A stretch of DNA of 64,000 nucleotides from Mesorhizobium sp. B2-3-12 (GTDB lineage Bacteria; Pseudomonadota; Alphaproteobacteria; Rhizobiales; Rhizobiaceae): positions 62,001 to 126,000 of the forward strand of contig NZ_VFVR01000003.1 of the NCBI RefSeq assembly GCF_006442205.1. Direction: 5' to 3'. The translations under genes were made by a program, and so were the position numbers. The notes beneath the pieces are model-generated. The model did no database searches, was not told the origin of the DNA, and saw only the letters and a program-made list of their open reading frames with translations. This document shows positions 18,427-27,473 of the stretch, in pieces; the first letter of the stretch is position 1, and every line of letters begins with the position of its first letter.

Positions 18427-18627
18427 ATGGCGGACAGAAAGCCGATATCGACGGCGCCGACCGACGGTTCCAAGGTCAGCGTTACCTGGAAGGACAGTGA
18501 CGGCGTCCTCAACGAATCCATCGCGCAATACCGCGACAACGGCTGGTGGGTCTACACCGACAGCGACACGCAGAAGAAGGTGCAGCCGACCAGCTGGCGG
18601 CCTGCTTCCGGTGACGACGACGAATAG
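18427..18627 (+). CDS. Small hydrophilic protein, 66 residues
   Basis: A 66-residue protein with many Asp, Ser and Trp residues (segments VSVTWKDSDGV and YRDNGWWVYTDSD), no signal or membrane segment, and a strong ribosome site (GGAGGGGG) before the ATG. Family not recognised; the strong start signal and neighbours on both sides support a real gene. Confidence 0.65.
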   Translation: MADRKPISTAPTDGSKVSVTWKDSDGVLNESIAQYRDNGWWVYTDSDTQKKVQPTSWRPASGDDDE

Positions 18628-18737
18628 GTGTGCCGCTGGCGGCGCAGCCTGCTTTCGAATAGCTTGAAATCGTTGATATCGAGGCCGATTCGGAGCCTTC
18701 CGCTCCGTTGTCGCCCTCTTGCTCGGAGGAAATCGCC

Positions 18738-18992
18738 ATGGGCGCCGAAAGCCTTCTCGTCTTCATCATCATTGGTGCCATTGCCGGCTGGCTTGCTGGT
18801 CTCATCGTTTCCGGCTTCGGCTTCGGCCTGATCGGCAACATCATTGTCGGCATCGTCGGCGCGTTCATCGCCGGCTGGCTGTTCCCCCGGATCGGCTTTT
18901 CCATAGGCGGTGGCGTTCTCGCCTCCATCATCCACGCCACGATCGGCGCCATCATCCTTCTGGTGCTGGTCAAGGTGCTGAAGCGAGCGTGA
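18738..18992 (+). CDS. GlsB/YeaQ/YmgE-family small membrane protein
   Basis: An 84-residue, very hydrophobic Gly/Ile-rich protein with three membrane segments. It shows the family pattern IGAIAGWLAGLI and GFGLIGNIIVGIVGA, known from the transglycosylase-associated protein or stress-response YeaQ/YmgE family. GGAGG stands 7-11 nt before the ATG. It probably forms a short operon with the 48-residue protein downstream (25-bp gap). Confidence 0.88.
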   Translation: MGAESLLVFIIIGAIAGWLAGLIVSGFGFGLIGNIIVGIVGAFIAGWLFPRIGFSIGGGVLASIIHATIGAIILLVLVKVLKRA

Positions 18993-19017
18993 GGCTCGGT
19001 ACGACAAAGGACGCGCC

Positions 19018-19164
19018 ATGAAGCAGAACACGCTCTATCTCATCATTGGCGCGCTCGTCGTCGCGGTCATCGCACTCGGCGTCTATGTCTATCGCGAGCA
19101 GACCAGGCCGAAGGGCGTCGAACTCAAGATCGACGACAAGGGTATTTCGATCCAGCAGAATTGA
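19018..19164 (+). CDS. 48-residue single-pass membrane protein
   Basis: A very short frame starting MKQNTLYLIIGALVV, with one membrane helix (about residues 6-24) and a charged tail ending ISIQQN. AAAGGA precedes the ATG. It follows the YeaQ-like gene closely on the same strand. This is a common size class of small envelope stress proteins in rhizobia, but I cannot name the family. Confidence 0.7.
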   Translation: MKQNTLYLIIGALVVAVIALGVYVYREQTRPKGVELKIDDKGISIQQN

Positions 19165-19213
19165 GCCTGTGATCGATTGGCATGTCGTTTGATTCTCCGG
19201 ATGGCGGGCAGCC

Positions 19214-21181
19214 TTGATCGACAAGCGCGAGGAGCATGGTTGGCGGCCCGAAATCCAGGGGCTGCGCGGCGTTGCCGTCGCCCTGGTGGTGGTTTTCCAC
19301 CTCTGGCCGGCGGCGCTTCCCGGCGGCTATGTCGGGGTAGACGTGTTCTTCGTCATCTCGGGCTTTCTCATCACCGGTCTGCTCGCCCGTATGGCGACCG
19401 CCGGTGGCCACGCCTGGCTCCTTACATTCTATTCGCGGCGGGTGCGGCGCCTTTTGCCGGCGGCTCTCCTGGCCCTTCTCGTCACGCTTGCCGGGACGCT
19501 GTTGTTTCTGTCCAAGGCGCGATGGGAGGAGACGGCGATCCAGGTCGCGGCCAGTGCGCTGCATGTGCAGAACTGGTGGCTTGCCTTGCAGGCGGTCGAC
19601 TATCTCGGTGCCGCGGAAGCGCCAAGCCCGGTGCAGCACTACTGGTCGCTGTCGATCGAAGAGCAGTTCTATGTTGTCTGGCCATTGCTGATGGCGGCCG
19701 CCATCTGGCTGGCGCGGCGTTTCGGATATCCCCCGAAGGCTGCATTGATCGTGGCGCTGGCGCTTGTTTTCACTGGATCACTGGCCGCTTCGGTGGTCGT
19801 GACCCAGGCTGATCCGGCCTGGGCTTATTTCGTTACCCACACACGCCTTTGGGAACTGGCGCTTGGCGGGCTGCTGGCGCTGGCTGGGGAGCGGGTTTCG
19901 CCGGCCGCGCGATTGCGCCTTGCCATGATGGCGGCTGGCATCGGCGCCATAGTGGCCTCGGCGCTGCTGTTTTCCGACGCGACGCCGTTTCCGGGCCTTC
20001 ACGCCTTGCCGCCGACGCTGGGCGCCGTGCTGGTCATAGCCGCCGGTGGCATCCGGCTTGGCCGGTTCCGTGGCCTCGACGTCGCGATCCTGCGCGCCAT
20101 CGGCGATCGCTCCTACTCGATCTATCTCTGGCACTGGCCGCTGATCGTCTTCTATACGGCGCATCGCCCGGGTGTCGGATTGTTTGCGGGCCTTGCGCTG
20201 ATGGCGCTGACGCTGGGCGTCTCGGAGCTGTCATACCGCTTTGTCGAACAGCGCTACCGCCGGCCGCTAGCCGGCGCGGAATGGCGCCCGCTGGCCTATG
20301 GTTCGATGGCGATTGCCGTCTGCGTGGCGGCATCCGGCGGGCTCGGCTACGCGCTTGACCGTCAAGGCGTCGATATCAGCCTGATTGGAACCGGCCGATA
20401 TCCGGGACCCGCCGCGCTGCTTGCCAATGCCGCCGTTCCGGCCGACGTGGAGCTGCTGCCGCCGCTTGGCAAGCTGAAGCGGGACATGCCGATCGTCTAC
20501 CGCCTGAAATGCCACCAGGGGCAGGACAGCACCGTGCCGGTGAGTTGCATCCTTGGCGACCCCGGGGGAACCAGGACCGTTGTCGTCACCGGGGATTCTC
20601 ACGCGGCGCAATGGATTCCGGCCATCGACAGGATCGCCAGGGAGCATGGATGGAAACTGGTCACCTTCACCAAGGCGGCCTGCCCCTTCACCCGTGCCCC
20701 GGTGACGGATAATGGCAAGCCCTATCCAGCCTGCGCGCAATGGCGCGACAACGTTCTGGCCGAGATAAGCAAGCTGCGACCGGAGCTGATGTTCACCAGC
20801 CAGTCCAACTATGACAACGTCCCACAGGATGTGATGGTCGAAGGGCTGCGCAGCGTCTGGGGCGAACTCGGCGAGGAAGGTGTGCGGACCATCGCCATAC
20901 GCAACACCCCTTTCATAAGATTTGACCCGGGCGACTGCCTGGCCGCCAATCCGGACAAATGTGCCACCCCGCGAAAAGACGGCGAGCGTATCAATATCCT
21001 CGCGCTGGCCGCGGCGTCGCTGGACCATGTAAGAGTGGTCGACATGAACGACGCGCTGTGTGGCAAGGAAACGTGCGCCGCGGTCGTCGGCAACATCATC
21101 GTCTGGCGTGACTATCACCACATGACGGCGACTTACGCGCTGGCGCTGGCGCCGTATCTGGCGAAGGCGGCGGGCCTCTGA
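19214..21181 (+). CDS. Membrane O-acyltransferase with C-terminal SGNH domain
   Basis: A 655-residue OafA/YrhL-type protein. The N-terminal acyltransferase-3 domain (about 10-345) has around ten membrane segments, the opening EIQGLRGVAVALVVVFH with the catalytic His, and VDVFFVISGFLI. The C-terminal SGNH domain (about 430-650) has block I GDSHAAQ and block V DYHHM. Such enzymes acetylate or acylate surface polysaccharide. The only available start is the TTG at 19214, because a stop codon lies 22 bp upstream in frame and no ATG or GTG occurs before the conserved domain. Confidence 0.92.
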   Translation: MIDKREEHGWRPEIQGLRGVAVALVVVFHLWPAALPGGYVGVDVFFVISGFLITGLLARMATAGGHAWLLTFYSRRVRRLLPAALLALLVTLAGTLLFLSKARWEETAIQVAASALHVQNWWLALQAVDYLGAAEAPSPVQHYWSLSIEEQFYVVWPLLMAAAIWLARRFGYPPKAALIVALALVFTGSLAASVVVTQADPAWAYFVTHTRLWELALGGLLALAGERVSPAARLRLAMMAAGIGAIVASALLFSDATPFPGLHALPPTLGAVLVIAAGGIRLGRFRGLDVAILRAIGDRSYSIYLWHWPLIVFYTAHRPGVGLFAGLALMALTLGVSELSYRFVEQRYRRPLAGAEWRPLAYGSMAIAVCVAASGGLGYALDRQGVDISLIGTGRYPGPAALLANAAVPADVELLPPLGKLKRDMPIVYRLKCHQGQDSTVPVSCILGDPGGTRTVVVTGDSHAAQWIPAIDRIAREHGWKLVTFTKAACPFTRAPVTDNGKPYPACAQWRDNVLAEISKLRPELMFTSQSNYDNVPQDVMVEGLRSVWGELGEEGVRTIAIRNTPFIRFDPGDCLAANPDKCATPRKDGERINILALAAASLDHVRVVDMNDALCGKETCAAVVGNIIVWRDYHHMTATYALALAPYLAKAAGL

Positions 21182-21212
21182 CACCTTATCGAAACGAGGC
21201 AGGAATTCGCCG

Positions 21213-22265
21213 ATGGAACGGGCCTGCAAGACCGATCCTCCAACGCTCGATCCCGGCGGGAAGCGCATGACCATACCTCCCGTCGCGTTCAGGGCCAGCC
21301 AAGCCGTTCGGGCAGCGCTTTCGGCGCTTGGACGCACCGAGGATCTGCGCTTTTCGCCCGACAACAGGTTGCTGGCGATCGCGGGCTTCGCGCGCAAGCG
21401 CTGCCTGCTCCTGCGCATCGATATCGGGATGCGGCCCGATGGTCCCGGCATCACCATCCATGATTTCGTGGAACTGAGGTCGGACGACATAGGCGAGGTC
21501 CATGGCCTCGACTTCATCGATGACCGGACCCTGGTGGTCGCCAACCGCGATGGACAGCTTGCGATCTTTGCCCTGCCCGTGGACAGCGTGACAGGCCGGC
21601 ATCGGGAAATCACCGCGCTGCGGCGGATCGACGGCAAGCCTTTCTGCAAACTCAGGACACCCGGCTCGGTGGTTGCCCGGCGCGAGTCCGGCGGCCGCGT
21701 CAGCCTGCTGGTGTGCAACAATTATACCCATCTGGTGACCCGGCACGTGGCTGTCCGCCGGCTGGGCTACCGGACGGTCAGGAACCAGCCATTGCTCGGC
21801 AACGGCCTCGACATACCCGACGGCATCGCAATCAGTCATGACGGCCAATGGATTGCCGTGAGCAGCCATGGCACCAAGGACGTGAAGCTTTACCGGACGT
21901 CCCCAACGCTTGGGCCACGCAGCGAGCCTGTCGGCACCCTGCAAGACGCCGGCTTTCCACATGGCCTGCGCTTCACCGGGGATGACCGGCATATCATCGT
22001 GGCCGATGCCGGCAGCCCCGTCGTGCACGTCTATGAACGCGGCGACAGCTGGAACGGGCGTCGCGGCCCGGCGCGGTCAGTCGGCGTGCTCGACGAGGAG
22101 ACCTTCCAGCGCGGCAGGGCCAGTGTCGAGGAAGGCGGGCCGAAGGGCCTCGACATCGACCGCTCGAACAGTGTCATTGCGGTCACATGCGAGGAGCAGG
22201 CGCTGGCCTTCTATCCGCTGGCGTCGGTCTTGGGGTCGGGGATCGGGCCGTGCTTGGCCCCTTGA
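21213..22265 (+). CDS. WD40-like beta-propeller protein
   Basis: A 350-residue protein with repeated propeller-blade signatures (DLRFSPDNRLLAIAGF, GIAISHDGQWIAVSSH, GLRFTGDDRHIIVADAG). It resembles quinoprotein or lactonase-like propellers. No signal peptide is seen, so it is probably cytoplasmic. An alternative ATG at 21267 has a GGGAAG site and would shorten it by 18 residues. It follows the acyltransferase by 31 bp on the same strand and may be cotranscribed; the function is unknown. Confidence 0.72.
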   Translation: MERACKTDPPTLDPGGKRMTIPPVAFRASQAVRAALSALGRTEDLRFSPDNRLLAIAGFARKRCLLLRIDIGMRPDGPGITIHDFVELRSDDIGEVHGLDFIDDRTLVVANRDGQLAIFALPVDSVTGRHREITALRRIDGKPFCKLRTPGSVVARRESGGRVSLLVCNNYTHLVTRHVAVRRLGYRTVRNQPLLGNGLDIPDGIAISHDGQWIAVSSHGTKDVKLYRTSPTLGPRSEPVGTLQDAGFPHGLRFTGDDRHIIVADAGSPVVHVYERGDSWNGRRGPARSVGVLDEETFQRGRASVEEGGPKGLDIDRSNSVIAVTCEEQALAFYPLASVLGSGIGPCLAP

Positions 22266-22307
22266 GCATCCGACCGAATGCAACAAGGCGCCAGAAAGCG
22301 ACCATGC

Positions 22308-22865
22308 CTACTTCCGCGGCCTGGCGGCAAAGGCCTTCATGCCCTTTTTGATCGCCCTGTGCGCTTCATCGGCATCCTGCCAGCCTTTGAATTTGATGGT
22401 TTTGCCCGTTCCAAGCACCGACGACAAAAAGAACTGTTCGATCTCGCGCCTGAGATGCTCGGGCACTTGGTCCGCCGCCACGGGCTCGTCCACCGCATCC
22501 TCCCTGTGAGGGCAGAAAACGTAGCGGTCGTTGCGGAGCGGCTCACCGCCCTGATCCGTCTGCTCGACCCGCAGCGCGCCCAGTAAGTCGCATTTGATGA
22601 CGACGCCCGAACCCGTGGCGGCCTGATGGATGACAAGTCCGTCCAGTGGATCGCCATCCTCCCCCAACGTGGAGGGGATAAACCCCCAATCATAGGGATA
22701 GATCATTCCGACGGGCAAAGGGCGGACATAGCCGAATACCTGCGTAGCCGGCTCATAGGCGACCTTGGCCGCGGCGCCACGCGGTGTTTCGATGACGACC
22801 CTGACAAGACCCTTCGTCGTCGTTGGCAACTTGAGATAGTCGGGCATGAGGTTGCTCTGTCGCAT
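22308..22865 (-). CDS. Inorganic pyrophosphatase family protein
   Basis: A 185-residue protein matching the soluble class I inorganic diphosphatase fold: KLPTTTKG, YPYDWGFIPSTLGEDGDPLDGLV (with the metal-binding Asp residues) and a central GRLRVEQTDQG-like segment. The usual third segment (DPRY plus DV-DL) is diverged here (RNDRYVFCPHRED), so activity or specificity may differ from canonical Ppa. It is expected to hydrolyse pyrophosphate in the cytoplasm. A start at 22847 is also possible. Confidence 0.85.
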   Translation of the reverse strand: MRQSNLMPDYLKLPTTTKGLVRVVIETPRGAAAKVAYEPATQVFGYVRPLPVGMIYPYDWGFIPSTLGEDGDPLDGLVIHQAATGSGVVIKCDLLGALRVEQTDQGGEPLRNDRYVFCPHREDAVDEPVAADQVPEHLRREIEQFFLSSVLGTGKTIKFKGWQDADEAHRAIKKGMKAFAARPRK

Positions 22866-22937
22866 TCCGGGTTGGTCCGGGATGGAACTCCAAGGCGTAA
22901 TGAATGTTCCGAAGGGCAGGCCGAGGAGATTTCAGGT

Positions 22938-23228
22938 ATGACAAAAGCCTCTTTGCACTTGCTCAAGGGCGTGGGTTATCTGATTTCAACCTTGAGTGTT
23001 GTGTTGCTGGCCATCGTCAGCTGGTCGAGCGCTTCCAAAAGCCCGCTGCTGACCATTTGTCTGCTTTTCGGCGCCGCGGCGTCGATCGTCGGCATGTTCT
23101 GCCGATGGCTGACCTATGAGATCGAAAACCGTCAAGAAGGCAAACGAGGCGTTCGTGGCGGCCATGAGGTCCGGCGGACTTGGCGTCGCGTAAGCCGGCT
23201 GTCATCCGGTCCCGGCCCACAGGATTAA
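22938..23228 (+). CDS. Small membrane protein, two predicted helices
   Basis: A 96-residue protein with two hydrophobic segments (about 12-30, VGYLISTLSVVLLAIVSW, and 37-55) and a basic, Arg/Gly-rich C-terminus. It is divergent from the pyrophosphatase gene. No family was recognised, and the C-terminal third has the composition of non-coding GC-rich DNA, so the true end is uncertain. Confidence 0.5.
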   Translation: MTKASLHLLKGVGYLISTLSVVLLAIVSWSSASKSPLLTICLLFGAAASIVGMFCRWLTYEIENRQEGKRGVRGGHEVRRTWRRVSRLSSGPGPQD

Positions 23229-23343
23229 CAAATTCCTAACGAAATTCAACGGGTTGGCCGAAGGCCTGCTTAACCCGCCCTTAAATCGCCGCATCTACTC
23301 TTCAACCCGAGCGCCATTGGCACCGGGGATATCAGCGCAGCGC

Positions 23344-25620
23344 ATGGCGAACCGCAGAGACAGTCGCATCGAACCCAGCTTCGAGGGACCGCCACGGGCG
23401 AAATCCCAGACGGGTCTGTCGGTGAGCGAGGAGGACCGCGTCGTGCCGAGCAATCGCAAAGCCTCCGCCAAACGCAAATCATCGAAGGCGAAATCGTCAC
23501 GGGGCAGGCGCGGCGGAAGCGGGCGTGGCCTGTTCGGCGTGCTCGGCCGGTTGGTCTACTGGTGCTTCGTGCTCGCCATATGGGGCGGCATCGCTGTGGC
23601 GGGTGTCGTCATCTACTACGGCGCCAAGATGCCGGCGGCCACGACCTGGTCGATCCCTGACCGCGCCCCCAACATCAAGATCGTCTCGGCCGATGGGCAG
23701 CTGCTCGCCAATCGCGGCATGAGCGGTGGCGAGGCCGTCGGGCTGCACGAGATGTCGCCCTATATTCCCGAGGCAGTGATCGCCATCGAGGACCGCCGTT
23801 TCTATTCGCATTTCGGCGTCGATCCGATCGGCCTGTCGCGCGCCATGGTGACCAACGTGCTCGGCGGGCATTTCTCGCAGGGCGGTTCGACGCTGACGCA
23901 GCAATTGGCGAAAAACCTGTTCCTGAAGCCAGACCGTACGCTGGAGCGCAAGGTGCAGGAGGTGCTTTTGGCGCTGTGGCTGGAGCACAAGCACAGCAAG
24001 GACCAGATCCTCGAAATGTACCTCAACCGGGTGTATTTCGGCTCCGGCGCCTATGGCGTCGAGGCGGCCTCGCGGCGCTATTTCGGCAAGAGCGCGCGCG
24101 ACGTCACCCTGTCGGAAGCCGCGCTGCTGGCAGGCCTTTTGAAGGCGCCCTCGCGGCTGTCGCCGGCGCGCGATCCCAAGGCCGCCGAGGAGCGCTCGCA
24201 GCTGGTGCTCGCCGCCATGCGCGAGGAGGGCAAGATCAGCGAGAAGGAGCTGAAGACGGCGCTGAGCGCACCGGCGACGCGCTCGCCATCCTACTGGACC
24301 GGCTCGGAAAACTATGTCGCCGACACCATCATGGAAGAACTGCCCGACCTGATCGGCGACGTGCGCGGCGATATCGTCATCGATTCTACAGTCGACCTCA
24401 ACCTGCAGAAGCTCGCCGAACAGTCGATCCGCCGGCTGATCGATGAAAGCGGCAAGAAGCTCAACGTCACCCAGGGCGCGCTGGTGTCGATCGACGATTC
24501 CGGCGCGGTGCGCGCCATGGTCGGCGGCTACGACTATTCGACCAGCCAGTTCGATCGCGCCTCCGAGGCGCGCCGCCAGCCCGGCTCGGCGTTCAAGCCG
24601 TTCGTCTACATGGCGGCGCTCGAGGCCGGCCGTACGCCCGACAGCGTGCGCAACGACGCGCCGATCAAGATCGGCAACTGGACGCCCGACAATTACGGCG
24701 GCAAGTATTTCGGCAAGGTCACCTTGGCGACCGCGCTGGCCAAGTCGCTGAACTCGGTGGCCGCGCAGTTGACCATGGAAGTCGGGCCGAACGCGGTGGT
24801 GGAAGCCGCGCATCGCATGGGCATCCAGTCCGAGCTGCAGGCCAACACCTCGATCGCGCTCGGCACCTCGGAAGTGACGCCACTGGAGCTGACCTCGGCC
24901 TATGTGCCTTTCGCCAATGGCGGCTACAAGCCCGACATCCATTTCATCCGCCGCGTGACGACGTCGGACGGCAAGGTGCTCTATGACAGCGCCGGCGGCA
25001 GCGCACCGCGCGTGATCAAGCCCGAAATCGTCGGCATGATGAATTCGATGATGACCGGCACGGTCGAGGTCGGCACGGCCAAGAAGGCGGCTTTCGCCTG
25101 GCCGTCGGCGGGCAAGACCGGCACCAGCCAGAATTCGCGCGACGCCTGGTTCGTCGGCTATACCGCCAATCTCACCACCGGCGTGTGGTTCGGCAATGAT
25201 GATGGCACGGCGATGAAGAAGGTCACCGGCGGCGCGCTGCCGGCGCAGGCCTGGCATGAGTTCATGGTCGCCGCGCATGAGGGCGTGCCTGTGCGGCCGC
25301 TGCCCGGCACCTGGAAGTCGACGCCGCCCGACACGGTCGTGCCCGACGACATTCCCTCGGCCGACAACAACCAGCCGGCACCTGTCCCGTCGGCGTCGGT
25401 CGGCCAGCAGGCGCCGGCCGCGCAGGCGACAGCACCGGCGACGCCTGCGCCGGTCCGCGCGGCGCGGCCTGCCCAGACCGTCGATGCCGACGGCGACTTC
25501 AACATGCCAAGCGATTCCGGCACGACTGCTTCCGTCGGCCATCCGGTGCCGCCCGGCAGCGTTGGTGGTCCGTTGAAGAAGAAGCGGACCTCGATCCTCG
25601 ACATTCTCGGTGGCGGCTGA
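23344..25620 (+). CDS. Penicillin-binding protein 1A (bifunctional)
   Basis: A 758-residue class A PBP that polymerises and cross-links peptidoglycan in the periplasm. A basic cytoplasmic tail (1-60) precedes a membrane anchor (about 68-92). The GT51 glycosyltransferase domain has catalytic Glu149 in IEDRRFYSHFG and GGSTLTQQLAKN. The transpeptidase domain has Ser415-x-x-Lys418 (GSAFK), SLN and KTGT. A Pro/Ala-rich linker leads to a basic tail. The ATG at 23344 is preferred; an upstream TTG (23254) would add 30 residues without family support. Confidence 0.94.
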   Translation: MANRRDSRIEPSFEGPPRAKSQTGLSVSEEDRVVPSNRKASAKRKSSKAKSSRGRRGGSGRGLFGVLGRLVYWCFVLAIWGGIAVAGVVIYYGAKMPAATTWSIPDRAPNIKIVSADGQLLANRGMSGGEAVGLHEMSPYIPEAVIAIEDRRFYSHFGVDPIGLSRAMVTNVLGGHFSQGGSTLTQQLAKNLFLKPDRTLERKVQEVLLALWLEHKHSKDQILEMYLNRVYFGSGAYGVEAASRRYFGKSARDVTLSEAALLAGLLKAPSRLSPARDPKAAEERSQLVLAAMREEGKISEKELKTALSAPATRSPSYWTGSENYVADTIMEELPDLIGDVRGDIVIDSTVDLNLQKLAEQSIRRLIDESGKKLNVTQGALVSIDDSGAVRAMVGGYDYSTSQFDRASEARRQPGSAFKPFVYMAALEAGRTPDSVRNDAPIKIGNWTPDNYGGKYFGKVTLATALAKSLNSVAAQLTMEVGPNAVVEAAHRMGIQSELQANTSIALGTSEVTPLELTSAYVPFANGGYKPDIHFIRRVTTSDGKVLYDSAGGSAPRVIKPEIVGMMNSMMTGTVEVGTAKKAAFAWPSAGKTGTSQNSRDAWFVGYTANLTTGVWFGNDDGTAMKKVTGGALPAQAWHEFMVAAHEGVPVRPLPGTWKSTPPDTVVPDDIPSADNNQPAPVPSASVGQQAPAAQATAPATPAPVRAARPAQTVDADGDFNMPSDSGTTASVGHPVPPGSVGGPLKKKRTSILDILGGG

Positions 25621-25683
25621 GCGTCAATCCGCCTCTCGCCAGCGCCACGGTGTTCGGCTACACCTCCGGCCGGAGACCGCGAC

Positions 25684-26436
25684 ATGGCTGAACTCGACAC
25701 CCGAAAAACCATCGTGCTGACCGGCGCCAGCCGCGGCATCGGCCACGCCACGGTCAAGCGCTTTTCGCGCGAGGGCTGGCGCGTCATCACGTGCTCGCGC
25801 CAGGCCTTCGCCGAGGATTGCCCGTGGCCGGCCGGCCCCGAAGACCACATCAAGGTCGATCTCGCCGATCAGGAAGATGTCGGCATCGCGGTGTCTGAGA
25901 TTCGTCACCGGCTGGAGGCGCATGGGGGCCAGCTCAATGCGCTGGTCAACAATGCCGGCATTTCGCCCAAGCTCAAGGACGGCAACAGCCGGATGAACTC
26001 GATCGACACGCCGATGCATGTCTGGCGCGACGTGTTCCAGGTCAATTTCTTCGCGCCTATCATGCTGGCACGCGGCCTGTTCAAGGAGTTGGCTTCGGCC
26101 AAGGGCTCGATCGTCAACGTCACCTCGATCGCCGGCACCCGCGTGCATCCCTTCGCCGGCACCGCCTATGCGACGTCGAAGGCCGCACTCGGCTCGCTGA
26201 CGCGCGAAATGGCGCATGATTTCGGCCCGCACGGCATCCGCGTCAACGCCATTGCGCCCGGCGAGATCGACACCGCGATCCTGTCGCCGGGCACGGAAAA
26301 AATCGTCGAGACGATTCCACTGAGACGCCTGGGCAGCACGGCGGAGGTCGCCGACATCATCTTCTTCCTGTGCTCGGCCCAGTCGTCCTATGTGTCCGGC
26401 TCGGAAATCCACATCAATGGCGGCCAGCACGTGTGA
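25684..26436 (+). CDS. Short-chain dehydrogenase/reductase
   Basis: A 250-residue NAD(P)-dependent oxidoreductase. The cofactor motif TGASRGIG is at residues 14-21, NNAG about 91, catalytic Ser about 141 and YATSK (Tyr-x-x-x-Lys) about 160. The C-terminus SGSEIHINGGQHV is typical. GGAGA precedes the ATG. The substrate is not predictable. It follows the PBP gene by 63 bp and ends convergent to the oxidoreductase at 26458. Confidence 0.9.
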   Translation: MAELDTRKTIVLTGASRGIGHATVKRFSREGWRVITCSRQAFAEDCPWPAGPEDHIKVDLADQEDVGIAVSEIRHRLEAHGGQLNALVNNAGISPKLKDGNSRMNSIDTPMHVWRDVFQVNFFAPIMLARGLFKELASAKGSIVNVTSIAGTRVHPFAGTAYATSKAALGSLTREMAHDFGPHGIRVNAIAPGEIDTAILSPGTEKIVETIPLRRLGSTAEVADIIFFLCSAQSSYVSGSEIHINGGQHV

Positions 26437-26457
26437 GCCGGTCGAGCCAAGGCCCGC

Positions 26458-27379
26458 TCATCCGGTGAGGGTAAGGACGGCCTTGCCGCTGAAGCTTCGC
26501 TGGCGCAGTGCGTCCAGGGCTTGGCCGATGTCCGTCCACGGCACGGTCATCGCCACGCGGGTTTCCAACCTAACCAGCGGCGACCAGCGCGAGCAGCGCG
26601 GCGATATCCGCGCCGATGGCGGAACCGGATGTGTAGTAGGCGAATGTCTGCAGCCTCGCCCCTTCGTGATCCGGAACGAACTGACGGAACCCGACCGGCG
26701 TGAGTTCGCCGCTGCTCGACCCGAAGATGACGATTGTCCCGCCAGGGGCGACGCGTTCGATCGCGTCGGCGAGGCTTTTGCCGCCGACCGACTCGGTGAT
26801 CAGGGAAAACGGCCCTTCCGCCTGCTCGATCGCTTCGACAATCCACCCAGCTCCCAGTCCACGCAGGTCCTCATGGTGCCGGGCGGCGGCGACGGCGGTC
26901 ACCGAAGCACCCTGGTCGCGGGCGATCTGGATCTGGAAGCGGCCGACGGCCCCACTTGCCCCGGTGATCAGAACCTTTAAGCCGGCCAGGTCGCCGCCAT
27001 GGCGCAAAGTCCTGAGCGCCGTCGTGCCCGCCACTGGGAGCGTGGCTGCCGAGACGAAACCGACCTCCTCCGGCAGGCCGGCGAGGCGGTCGGTCGGAAC
27101 GGCGACGCGTTCAGCCCAGCCGGCCTGGTCGACCAGAGCCGCGACGCGCGTGCCCGCTGCCGGCCCGGAGCCATCGGCGGCCGCGCGTTCGACAATTCCA
27201 ACGATATCCTGGCCGGGTATCCAGCCGTTGGGGCGGATGGTGAGCAGGCGCAGTTCGCCGCGGTTCAGCGAGGTCGCGTGAACCGAGACGAGCGCTTCGT
27301 CCGCGAGGGGCCGAGGCTCTTCCACCTCGGCTAGCCTCAATCGAGTGGCACTGTTGGAAGATATGACTAAGGCGAGCAT
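26458..27379 (-). pseudogene. Zinc-type/quinone oxidoreductase with late frameshift
   Basis: A medium-chain dehydrogenase/quinone-oxidoreductase-like protein: N-terminal GroES-like domain (NGWIPGQDIVGIVE), then a Rossmann domain with LITGASGAVGRFQIQIA. The frame stops at 26570 after LLALVAAG. One extra base at 26572-26573 (A on the + strand) causes this; removing it restores a natural C-terminus (LETRVAMTVPWTDIG... ending VLTLTG) with stop at 26458. About 37 residues are therefore displaced. ATG at 27379 with AAGG upstream was chosen. It is divergent from an AraC regulator that may control it. Sequencing error is an alternative to true decay. Confidence 0.82.
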
Positions 27380-27434
27380 GGGCACGTACCTTCTTGCTGG
27401 TCATCGGATCTTATCGACTTCGCAGCGGGAAAAA

Positions 27435-27463
27435 TTTAGCTATCATGGCATTTAATCGCTAAA
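27435..27463. promoter_or_regulatory. Possible operator between oxidoreductase and AraC gene
   Basis: An inverted repeat, TTTAGC and GCTAAA, separated by 17 bp lies in the 94-bp AT-richer divergent gap, 11 bp before the AraC start codon. Arms are only 6 bp, so support is modest. Confidence 0.3.
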
Positions 27464-27473
27464 AGCAGTCATC

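Noticed and set aside
23497..25542. A 681-codon minus-strand frame opposite the penicillin-binding protein
   Set aside because: Arg/Ala/His-rich shadow of a well supported gene; no start signal and no recognisable domain.
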